A DNA stretch of 20,482 bases, taken from positions 1-20,482 of the forward strand of contig CAZFZB010000044.1 of NCBI GenBank assembly GCA_964523415.1, written 5' to 3'. The translations under genes and the position numbers were made by a program. Position 1 is the first letter of the stretch. The number at the start of each line of letters is the position of its first letter. Source of the stretch: M0108 sp964523415 (GTDB lineage: Bacteria; Pseudomonadota; Gammaproteobacteria; Chromatiales; Chromatiaceae). Below the pieces are notes generated by a model. The model saw only the letters and a list, made by a program, of their open reading frames with translations, was not told where the DNA came from and searched no databases. Shown piece by piece: positions 13,914 to 20,482 of the stretch.

Positions 13914-16267
13914 CAGTCCTCCCGAACCGCCAAAACCGCATCCTGTCGCATCGCCTGTCGGCCAGAAATACGGGCGGCAAGCGCTGCGAGCACTATCATG
14001 GCGAAACTAAAGGTCATCAGGATCCCATAAGGCCAACGCAGATCCATGCTCCAGTGAAAACTTTGGCGATTGATGACCTCAATCAGAATCCAGGCGATAG
14101 CTCCGCCTGCGAATAGCCCGATTAGGACGCTAACCGCCGCTGTCAAGGCTGCCTCGATCGCCAGCAAGGCCCCGATTTGGCGCCGCCTCAGACCGAGATG
14201 GCGAAGGATTCCCAATTCCTTTCGCCGACTGGTGGCCAGAGCGGCATAACTGGTACTGATCCCGAAGAGGCCAATCAGTACCGCGACCGCCTCCATCAGG
14301 TAGGTCACCAGAAAGGTGCGATCGAAGACCCCCAGGATCAGGGCGCGCAGTTCGCCTGGCAGAGTCAACTCGCTTACACCCTCCCCGAACTGGGCACGGA
14401 TAAGGCTCATCACCCCGGCAGGGTCGGTACCAGCGGTCAAATAAAGCCCGAGATCGTTGACGCGCCTATCGCCGGTCAGCTTCTGGTAGATCTCCAGTTC
14501 GATCAGAATCGCCCCCTGCTGACGGGCATAATCCCGCCAGATGCCGGCAACCCGAAAGGTCTGCATTCGTTCGCCTAGGGGCAAGGCCAAGGGTGCACCG
14601 ATCCCGAGGCGCAGTCTATCGGCGGCTACTTCCGAAATCCAGGCGGGCGGATCCGTTCCCAGCCCCTCTGGCGACGTGGACCCAGCTACCAGCGGCAGGT
14701 CCCCCATCCTGGTGATGGGACGCGCTATGAGGGCGATCGTGTCCCCCTTGCTCCCGATTCGCAGACTCTCGAAGCGAACGGGGCGAATTCCAGCTATCCC
14801 TGGCAACAGGGATACCTGTTTCACCTCCTCAGGTTCCAGATATCCGCTGGTGCCCGCCGGGGCCGCGCGCAGGTAAAGGTCCGCGGGTAGCATCCGGACC
14901 AGCCAGTCGTCTAAGGAATCCCGGAATGAAATAACCATAATCGCCATGGACCCTGCGAGGGCGACGCTGGCCACCACCCCGGCGCCCACCACCACTGCCT
15001 GGACTGGGGCAGCCTCTAGGCGCGCCAGGGCCAGTCTCGCCAAAATGGTGCTACGCCTTGCCAGCCGTGGCATCGCCCAGGCAGTCGCCCCTGCCACAGA
15101 CATCATGGCTCCGACCAGGATCAGGGCTACCGCCAGATAGCCACCGATGGGCAGGCCATCAAGAGGCGGAAGAAAACAGCAGAAGGAGGCGACTGTGAAG
15201 AAGCTCAGGGTTAGACCCCAGCGTGGGGGAGCACGATAGACCTCTGCCTCATCTCCCGCCCTCAATCCCCGGGCAGGAATCAGACGGGCGGCCTCGCAAG
15301 CCGGCAGCCAAGCCCCACCTAGCCCCGTAAGAATTCCTAGGACCAGATAGCCCAGGTTTAATCCAGGCTCCCAGTGAAATTCCGGTGTCAGCCCTCGAAA
15401 GTAACCTGCTCCCAGATCGCCGCCAATCACCCACAAGGCCGACGCGGTCAGCAGTTGGGCCAACGCCAAGCCGATCAGCCCCCCGATCAGCCCCAGCAGT
15501 CCTCCTTCAGCCAGGAGATAGCGCTTCAGGTTGTTACGGCCAAGCCCGATGGCACGCAAAAAGGCAAACTCCTGCCGCCGCCGCACTACCGAAAACCATT
15601 GGGCCGAAAAGACCAGGAGGCTTCCGGTTACCAGGGCCATGGTTGCCAGCATGGTGAGATTCACCCGGTAGGCACGGGACAAACCCTGGATCTCAGCTTG
15701 TGAATCTGCCGGGGTACGGAGGCTGACCCCAGGTGGGAGCAGGGCACTCAGCACCCGACGGGCCCGCTCCATATCAATGCCGGGCGCGAGACGCAGATCG
15801 ATCCGGCTCAAACGTCCGATCTGTTCAAAGGCCTGTTGAGCGGCGGCAATATCCATCACGGCCAGCACCTGGCCTAGGCCCGCAGCGGGAACTGAACCCG
15901 CGAGACGAAGCTCGGACTCGTGGCTACCCACCTGTACCCTTAAGGTTCCCCCGCCAACGATATCGAGTTGGGCCGCGGCGGCGGGACTCAGAAAGAGGGC
16001 ATCTGGCTCGAGNNNNNNNNNNNNNNNNNNNNNNNNNNNNNNNNNNNNNNNNNNNNNNNNNNNNNNNNNNNNNNNNNNNNNNNNNNNNNNNNNNNNNNNN
16101 NNNNNNNNNNNNTGGCCGAATTCAGCGAGTGCCGCGGCATGAATGAGTTGCACCGCCAACCCCAGTGCCACTCCCAGGGCTATGGCCAGCAGACAGAGGG
16201 TGGTAGCCAGGGGTCGCCGCCATAAAGAGCCCAGGAAGACATGCCTCCAGACGCCACCCAGCCTCAT
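13910..16267 (-). CDS. ABC transporter permease, double FtsX/MacB type (interrupted by assembly gap)
   Basis: Inner-membrane subunit of a LolCDE/MacB-type ABC transporter. The start is ATG 16267, overlapping the ATPase stop as ATGA. The first 51 residues include one membrane helix (ATTLCLLAIALGVALGLAV). A 100-N gap (16013-16112) follows, then 700 residues to TGA 13910. After the gap come the rest of a periplasmic core (DALFLSPAAAAQL) and a first FtsX unit with helices around LTMLATMALVTGSLLVF and LLGLIGGLIGLALAQLL. A middle membrane pair, a second periplasmic domain and a final FtsX unit (LMEAVAVLIGLFGIS; RRKELGILRHLGLRRRQI; AMIVLAALAARISG) complete it. It is thus a fusion of two permease halves, usual beside AttH-type lipocalins. 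The open frame above 16267 is a shadow of the ATPase gene. Confidence 0.93.
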   Translation of the reverse strand: MRLGGVWRHVFLGSLWRRPLATTLCLLAIALGVALGLAVQLIHAAALAEFGXXXXXXXXXXXXXXXXXXXXXXXXXXXXXXXXXXLEPDALFLSPAAAAQLDIVGGGTLRVQVGSHESELRLAGSVPAAGLGQVLAVMDIAAAQQAFEQIGRLSRIDLRLAPGIDMERARRVLSALLPPGVSLRTPADSQAEIQGLSRAYRVNLTMLATMALVTGSLLVFSAQWFSVVRRRQEFAFLRAIGLGRNNLKRYLLAEGGLLGLIGGLIGLALAQLLTASALWVIGGDLGAGYFRGLTPEFHWEPGLNLGYLVLGILTGLGGAWLPACEAARLIPARGLRAGDEAEVYRAPPRWGLTLSFFTVASFCCFLPPLDGLPIGGYLAVALILVGAMMSVAGATAWAMPRLARRSTILARLALARLEAAPVQAVVVGAGVVASVALAGSMAIMVISFRDSLDDWLVRMLPADLYLRAAPAGTSGYLEPEEVKQVSLLPGIAGIRPVRFESLRIGSKGDTIALIARPITRMGDLPLVAGSTSPEGLGTDPPAWISEVAADRLRLGIGAPLALPLGERMQTFRVAGIWRDYARQQGAILIELEIYQKLTGDRRVNDLGLYLTAGTDPAGVMSLIRAQFGEGVSELTLPGELRALILGVFDRTFLVTYLMEAVAVLIGLFGISTSYAALATSRRKELGILRHLGLRRRQIGALLAIEAALTAAVSVLIGLFAGGAIAWILIEVINRQSFHWSMDLRWPYGILMTFSFAMIVLAALAARISGRQAMRQDAVLAVREDW
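16013..16112. other. Assembly gap of 100 N inside the permease gene
   Basis: Exactly 100 undetermined bases, the conventional placeholder for a gap of unknown size. The two sides happen to be in frame across 100 N, but that carries little information. Related permeases, as I remember them, have about 85-95 residues between the first helix and the DALFLSP segment, so the true gap is probably nearer 250-300 bp. Confidence 0.99.
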
Positions 16268-16935
16268 GAGCCACCCGGTTCTTCGATCAACCCCAGGGGA
16301 GTCAAGCGCAGGATGCGATCTGCATTGGCCGCCGCCAGCCGCGAGTGGGTCACCAGAATGCCAATGGCACCTGCCATCCGGATACCTTCGAACAGGAGGC
16401 CCAGCACCCCCAGGGCCCGGGACGGGTCCAGGTTGCCGGTAGGCTCGTCGCAAAGAACCAAGGCTGGCTCATGAATCAGGGCGCGTGCGATGGCTACCCG
16501 TTGCATCTCCCCACCTGAGAGGTGGCGCGGCCATTCGTCCGCGCGATGGCCAAGACCGACCCGTCCCAGAAGAGCGCGGGCACGTTCGTCGGCACTAGCC
16601 TCATCCTGTTCCAACAACCAGAGTGGCAAGGCAACATTCTGAACGAGTGTCAGATGCGACAGCAGGTGAAAGGCCTGGAACACGAAACCAAAGTCTCGCC
16701 GCCGCAGATTAGCGAACTCATCCTCGTCAAGTGTCGTCAGCTCCCGGTCCCGCAACCGAATGTATCCACCATTAACGGGCTCCAGGCCAGCGATGCAATT
16801 GAGCAAGGTTGATTTCCCAATCCCAGACTCGCCCATGATGGCAACGGATTCACCGGGCGCCAATCTTAGTGAGACTCGCGAAAATAGTGGCGAGGAGGCA
16901 TCGAAGCGCTTAGAAAGGTTGTCGATGGCAAGCAT
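16264..16935 (-). CDS. ABC transporter ATP-binding protein, LolD/MacB type
   Basis: Cytoplasmic ATPase subunit, 223 aa, with every motif intact: Walker A GESGIGKST (Lys41), Q-loop FVFQAFHLL (Gln87), signature LSGGE (139-143), Walker B LVLCDEPTGN (Asp163, Glu164) and switch His197 (LVTHS). The FHLLSHLTLVQNVALPL segment and the DEPTGNLD box are typical of the LolD/MacB/FtsE subfamily, which powers mechanotransmission rather than classic import. The ATG at 16935 is preceded by GGGAAGG. Its TGA overlaps the permease ATG (16264-16267). It is the first gene of the ATPase-permease-lipocalin module; 80 bp separate it from the upstream CBS gene. Confidence 0.95.
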   Translation of the reverse strand: MLAIDNLSKRFDASSPLFSRVSLRLAPGESVAIMGESGIGKSTLLNCIAGLEPVNGGYIRLRDRELTTLDEDEFANLRRRDFGFVFQAFHLLSHLTLVQNVALPLWLLEQDEASADERARALLGRVGLGHRADEWPRHLSGGEMQRVAIARALIHEPALVLCDEPTGNLDPSRALGVLGLLFEGIRMAGAIGILVTHSRLAAANADRILRLTPLGLIEEPGGS

Positions 16936-17015
16936 GATGCCTTCCCTACTGGCGAGAACGGAGAGCTGCGGTTAAGCGGCCATTTGCCAGCACCCCGGGC
17001 CCGCATTCAGTCCGA

Positions 17016-17648
17016 TCAAAGGTGATGCCCAGCAGTCCCGTAGGCGTGGATCAGATCCTTACGAGCCAACATCCCGAGCAGCCGACCTTCACTATCGACC
17101 ACGGGCATGCTACGCCCACCGTGCCGGGCGAATGCTTGGGCCATGATGGGGAGGGTGGCATCGGATGGAAGGGTCAGGGCCGGACTAGTCATCACATCCG
17201 CGACCCAGATCCCGTTACAACAGCGTTTCAGGGCCTCGGGATCCTGGCCTAGGCGCGCCAATAGGGCCAGAATCGAATCTACCTCCATATGGCTCAGAAC
17301 GTCGGTCTCGGTCAGGATGCCTATAACCTGTTCCTGGGGGTCAACCACGGCGGCGGACTTGACTCCGGCCTCGGCTAATTGCGCCACTGCCTCAATCAAG
17401 GATTCCTCTGGCACAAGGGCCGGACCCCCAATACGCATCAGGTACCTGGCCATCGGATTTCCTGCCAATCGGGCCAGGGCGTGGCTGGCGGATACGCGGT
17501 AGAGTTCCTGAAAATCCGCAGGGCTGATATCCAGATACCCCTGGATATCCCGCATGGCATCTACCACATCCGGCTCAGACAGTTCGGGCAATATCTCTGA
17601 CAAGGGATCCCCGGTCCCGTCGGGATGGTTGGAAGGATTAGGATCCAT
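17016..17648 (-). CDS. Tandem CBS-domain protein
   Basis: A 210-residue soluble protein with a distinct N-terminal helical region (DVVDAMRDIQGYLDISPADFQELY, about 27-50). Two CBS domains follow, at about residues 70-122 (ending GILTETDVLSH) and 149-204 (DVMTSPALTLPSDATL to GMLARKDLIHAYG). CBS pairs bind adenine nucleotides and act as energy or redox sensors, usually regulating a partner domain or protein. No catalytic domain is fused here, so it should work on a separate partner. I start at ATG 17648 (MDPNPSNHPDG), with AGGGGG 10 bases upstream. The frame is open to a TTG at 17768, without support. The 242 bp above it, up to tsaB, hold no gene and no promoter I can defend. Confidence 0.9.
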   Translation of the reverse strand: MDPNPSNHPDGTGDPLSEILPELSEPDVVDAMRDIQGYLDISPADFQELYRVSASHALARLAGNPMARYLMRIGGPALVPEESLIEAVAQLAEAGVKSAAVVDPQEQVIGILTETDVLSHMEVDSILALLARLGQDPEALKRCCNGIWVADVMTSPALTLPSDATLPIMAQAFARHGGRSMPVVDSEGRLLGMLARKDLIHAYGTAGHHL

Positions 17649-17890
17649 AGATAGTGTTCCCCCTGAACGCTGAGTGATCGACAAACCAATCACCTTACCT
17701 CTGGTGATCGCCTCGAGTCGTGAACTGGAGCAGGACACTGCTGCCCTTATTCTCGTTCCGGCTGACAATAATCATGGCAGAATTCTCAAGTATGGGAATC
17801 CTGCCAATATAGACGCCCCCCAGACTATCCGGTTCCCTTCCCTTCTGGGTCATCATGAGTTCAACCCATGACCTTGTGTGGCCATGCCGG

Positions 17891-18589
17891 TCACTCGCGA
17901 CTCCCTACCCCTGACCAACCATGAGTGACCTTATCCCGCAGGTAGAGGGGCAGGGCCTGTTCCGGGGGCAGGGCATGGCCAGTGGCCAGGTCGGCGGCGG
18001 CAATGAGTACCAGGTCCTGGGATTCGCAAGACGCGGCAGGATCGATCAGGTCGATCTTTTCCCCGAGGCGCTGGCGCAGGAGACTCCCATAGGTGTCCCA
18101 ACCACTTCCCACACCTTGCCAACCCATATCCTTTGGTATCTCAACCAATTCCGGAGTAGTCACCACCTCATGGCCATCCAGGCGCATCAGACCCTGGCCA
18201 TCCAGGACATAGCGCCCCCAATAGATCTCCCCCATCCGTGCATCAAGGGCGGCAAGACATTGGTGCGCGCCCTGTCGGCGCCGCAACCCTTGGGCCAAAC
18301 CAGCCAGGGTAGAAATGGAAACCACCGGCAGGTCAGCTCCAAAGGCAAGGCCCTGGACTACGGCGGTGGCAATACGGACGCCGGTGAAGGAGCCCGGGCC
18401 CCGACCGAAGGCCAGTGCGTCCAATTCCCGAAGTTTCAGATCGGCATCCCTCATCAACCTGGCCACCATGCCCAATATGAGGTCCGCATGGCGTCGGGGC
18501 TCCAAGGACAAGTGTTGATGGAGACCCGTCTCGGTCAGGAGGGCAGCGGAACAAGCCTCCCCAGAGGTGTCAAGGGCTAGGATGCGCAT
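17891..18589 (-). CDS. tsaB: TsaB, tRNA N6-threonylcarbamoyladenosine synthesis scaffold
   Basis: TsaB forms the TsaBDE complex that transfers threonylcarbamoyl to A37 of ANN-decoding tRNAs. It is an inactive ASKHA-fold paralogue of TsaD and its essential partner. The 232 residues match E. coli TsaB (231 aa): MRILALDTSGEACSAAL at the N-terminus, the HADLIL motif, FGRGPGSFTGVRIATA (61-76) and ALDARMGEIYWGRY. The ATG at 18589 lies 5 bp after the yoaA stop, with AGGGG inside the end of yoaA. The yoaA-tsaB pair is conserved in gammaproteobacteria, including E. coli. No tsaD, tsaC or tsaE is in the window. Confidence 0.96.
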   Translation of the reverse strand: MRILALDTSGEACSAALLTETGLHQHLSLEPRRHADLILGMVARLMRDADLKLRELDALAFGRGPGSFTGVRIATAVVQGLAFGADLPVVSISTLAGLAQGLRRRQGAHQCLAALDARMGEIYWGRYVLDGQGLMRLDGHEVVTTPELVEIPKDMGWQGVGSGWDTYGSLLRQRLGEKIDLIDPAASCESQDLVLIAAADLATGHALPPEQALPLYLRDKVTHGWSGVGSRE

Positions 18590-18594
18590 AGTAT

Positions 18595-20482
18595 TTAGCC
18601 CCTGGGGCCTTCGGCGAAAAAGCGCTCCACCTGCGCCAGTTCACGGGTGCGGGCCATGGGGGGCAGACTTTTGAGGAAGGCACGACCATAGGGCCTGGAC
18701 AGGAGTCGCGGGTCGCAGACCACCAGCACGCCCCGATCGGAGGCGTCTCGGATGAGGCGACCAGCACCCTGCTTGAGACTGATGACAGCCTGAGGTAACT
18801 GAAAATCGCGAAATGGATTGCCGCCCTTTTGGCGCAGGGCGTCGATGCGGGCAGCCAACACCGGATCTCCAGGCGAGGCAAACGGCAGTTTATCGATGAT
18901 AACGCAGGACAGAGCCTCGCCGCGCACATCTACCCCCTCCCAAAAGCTGGCGGTACCTAGCAACACCGCATTACCGTGTTCGCGAAATTGCTTGAGCAAT
19001 TCCCCACGCGGGGCCGTCCCCTGGACAAATAAGGGGTAATCCAACTGAGTCTCCAGTCGTTCCGCCGCACGGCGCAAGGCGCGGTGGCTAGTGAAAAGGA
19101 TAAAGGCGCGACCCCGACTGAAGGCGATAATCTGGGAGGACAAGTCCGTGACCGCATCGCCATATGCTGGTAACGAAGGATCGGGCAGGCCGCGCGGCAC
19201 GAACCAGAGGGCCTGGTTGGGATAATCAAAGGGGCTATCCCAACAGGCAGTGTGGGCTTCCCCAATACCCAACTGGTTGGCGAAATGATCGAAGCGTTCG
19301 GCCACTGCCAGAGTTGCGGATGTAAAGATCCAGGCGGCCTGATAGCGCTGCATCTGGGCCTGGAAGATACCAGCAACGGATAGGGGTGTCACATGCAAAC
19401 GGAACCCCTTACCTTGGGTTTCAAACCAGCGGATATCCTCGGCACCTTCGGGTGGTTCGATGATATGGGCCAGCCCTGTGGCCATATCCGCCGTGCGAGC
19501 CAGACAGGAATCCAGGCCCTTGCCCCGACCCTTGAGGGCTTCGAGGGCGGCATGGACATCTCCCAGGGTGAGGCGCAATGCCTCCAGACGGTCAGAGGTG
19601 GCATGATCCTCGGTGATTTCTCGCCAGGGTGATCGGCGTGTCTCCTCTCCCAAGGCGAGACGCATTTCCAGAGTGGCATGTCGCAAACGGGCGAGGAGTT
19701 CGGGAAACCCCGGCATATCCCCAGCTTCACGTCCAAATTCGGCCTCGGTGTCGCGAACCAATTCCAGCAACTGGCGACCGCTGATTGCGATGCCAAAGAA
19801 ATTGCCCGCTACTTCAGGAAGTTGGTGCGCCTCGTCCACGATAAAGGCATCCGCCCCTGGGAGAATCTCGCCAAAGCCTTCATCTCGCAGGGCAATGTCG
19901 GCGCACAGTAAATGGTGATTAACAACCACCAGGTCCGCCTCTTGGGCACGACGGCGAGCCTCTAGCAGGGGGCACTGGTCCCAGTCGGGACATTCCTGGC
20001 GTAGACAGTTATCGCTGGTGGAGGTGACCGCTGGCCAGACTGGGGCACCATCGGGCAGTGCCAGTTCCGCGATATCCCCATGCCGGGTAACGTTGGCCCA
20101 ATCGCGTACCGCGAGCAACTGGTGACGGAATTCGACGGAGCCGGTCTGGTGTTCCTGGAAGGCCAGGCGTAATCGGTATGGACACAGATAATTGGCCCGC
20201 CCCTTGAGAAGGGCGATGCGCACGGGCAGATCCAGGGCATCGCGAACCAGAGGCAGATCACGATGAAAAAGCTGGTCCTGCAGGTTACGGGTACCTGTGG
20301 AGATGAGGACCTTGCGCCCTGAGAGCAGGGCCGGCGTGAGATAAGCGTAGGTCTTGCCAGTACCCGTGCCAGCCTCGCAAATCAGGGTGCCACCCTCTGC
20401 CAGAACCTGGGCCACCTGTTCCGCCATGGCTTCCTGTTGAGGGCGATAATTGTAGCCATCCAAACGCCTGGCCAGGACACCG
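18595..20482 (-). CDS. yoaA: YoaA, DinG/XPD-family iron-sulfur DNA helicase (5' end cut by window edge)
   Basis: Superfamily 2 5'-3' DNA helicase with a 4Fe-4S cluster. E. coli YoaA pairs with the HolC (chi) subunit of DNA polymerase III in replication-damage repair. Numbering from Leu at 20463, the window shows Walker A EAGTGTGKT (Lys37), cluster cysteines 94, 153, 158 and 164 (YLC; DNCLRQECPDWDQC) and VDEAH (DEAH 210-213). Motif III-like FTSATL, GTASFWEGVDVRG and the motif VI arginine region QGAGRLIRD follow. The frame stays open upstream of the TTG at 20463, reading GVLARRLDGYNYRPQQ, and E. coli YoaA has more residues before its Walker A. The real start therefore lies beyond base 20482. 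The length and YoaA-like context (tsaB next) separate it from DinG. Confidence 0.95.
   Translation of the reverse strand, partial: GVLARRLDGYNYRPQQEAMAEQVAQVLAEGGTLICEAGTGTGKTYAYLTPALLSGRKVLISTGTRNLQDQLFHRDLPLVRDALDLPVRIALLKGRANYLCPYRLRLAFQEHQTGSVEFRHQLLAVRDWANVTRHGDIAELALPDGAPVWPAVTSTSDNCLRQECPDWDQCPLLEARRRAQEADLVVVNHHLLCADIALRDEGFGEILPGADAFIVDEAHQLPEVAGNFFGIAISGRQLLELVRDTEAEFGREAGDMPGFPELLARLRHATLEMRLALGEETRRSPWREITEDHATSDRLEALRLTLGDVHAALEALKGRGKGLDSCLARTADMATGLAHIIEPPEGAEDIRWFETQGKGFRLHVTPLSVAGIFQAQMQRYQAAWIFTSATLAVAERFDHFANQLGIGEAHTACWDSPFDYPNQALWFVPRGLPDPSLPAYGDAVTDLSSQIIAFSRGRAFILFTSHRALRRAAERLETQLDYPLFVQGTAPRGELLKQFREHGNAVLLGTASFWEGVDVRGEALSCVIIDKLPFASPGDPVLAARIDALRQKGGNPFRDFQLPQAVISLKQGAGRLIRDASDRGVLVVCDPRLLSRPYGRAFLKSLPPMARTRELAQVERFFAEGPRG

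Noticed and set aside
16268..16453. Upstream extension of the permease frame
   Set aside because: Shadow of the ABC ATPase C-terminus; the ATGA overlap at 16264-16267 gives the natural start.
17674..17871. 65-codon plus-strand open frame in the tsaB-CBS gap
   Set aside because: Weak start, no ribosome-binding site, no recognisable domain.
17848..17873. GGTCAT...ATGACC hairpin after tsaB
   Set aside because: Only 6 bp with a 14-base loop and no T-tract; not convincing as a terminator.
17921..18580. 219-codon plus-strand open frame
   Set aside because: Antisense of tsaB; sequence is not protein-like.
1..20482. Possible mobile, defence or novel cluster
   Set aside because: No transposase, integrase, terminal repeats, CRISPR repeats, toxin-antitoxin pair or tRNA attachment site was seen, and gene order is conserved housekeeping.

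Overview
The window is an ordinary, densely packed chromosomal segment of a gammaproteobacterium. No phage, insertion sequence, CRISPR array, tRNA or rRNA was seen. The assignment rests on gene content (HflD, Orn, ClpS/ClpA beside a CspD-type cold shock protein, MnmA-HflD, QueG-Orn-RsgA, YoaA-TsaB) and on close residue-level agreement with the Escherichia coli proteins. I cannot name the genus; a Chromatiales-like or other environmental lineage is only a guess. A run of exactly 100 N (16013-16112) shows that this is a draft scaffold. Genes run off both edges: clpA lacks its 3' end on the left and yoaA lacks its 5' end on the right.

Left part (1-6.5 kb): clpA and clpS (minus) are divergent from cspD (plus), separated by a 276-bp region with what look like two face-to-face overlapping promoters. 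cspD ends in a clear intrinsic terminator. icd (minus) is divergent from mnmA-hflD (plus). The icd/mnmA gap holds a perfect 7-bp inverted repeat, and a 12-bp hairpin spans the mnmA stop codon.

Middle (6.5-10.8 kb): this stretch holds a small Cys-rich zinc-ribbon protein, folB (minus), queG (plus), orn (minus), a secreted single-haem cytochrome c translationally coupled to rsgA (both plus), and an EVE-domain protein. Two convergent pairs overlap at their 3' ends. folB and queG, whose pathways both start from GTP cyclohydrolase, share a short divergent promoter region with a 9-bp perfect inverted repeat.

Right part (10.9-20.5 kb): nearly everything is on the minus strand. A 118-aa conserved-looking hypothetical follows a DOMON-like protein. 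Then come a divergent TPR protein (plus) and a 113-aa hypothetical with a GGCQCADDPTP motif. Next is a tightly coupled three-gene export module: LolD/MacB-type ATPase, fused double FtsX permease, and secreted AttH/CrtC-type lipocalin, joined by ATGA and GTGA overlaps. A two-CBS protein, tsaB and the yoaA helicase complete the window. Housekeeping functions dominate: proteolysis, the TCA cycle, tRNA modification (MnmA, QueG, TsaB), ribosome maturation (RsgA) and RNA turnover (Orn). The least understood parts are the lipocalin-ABC module, the zinc-ribbon protein and the small hypotheticals.
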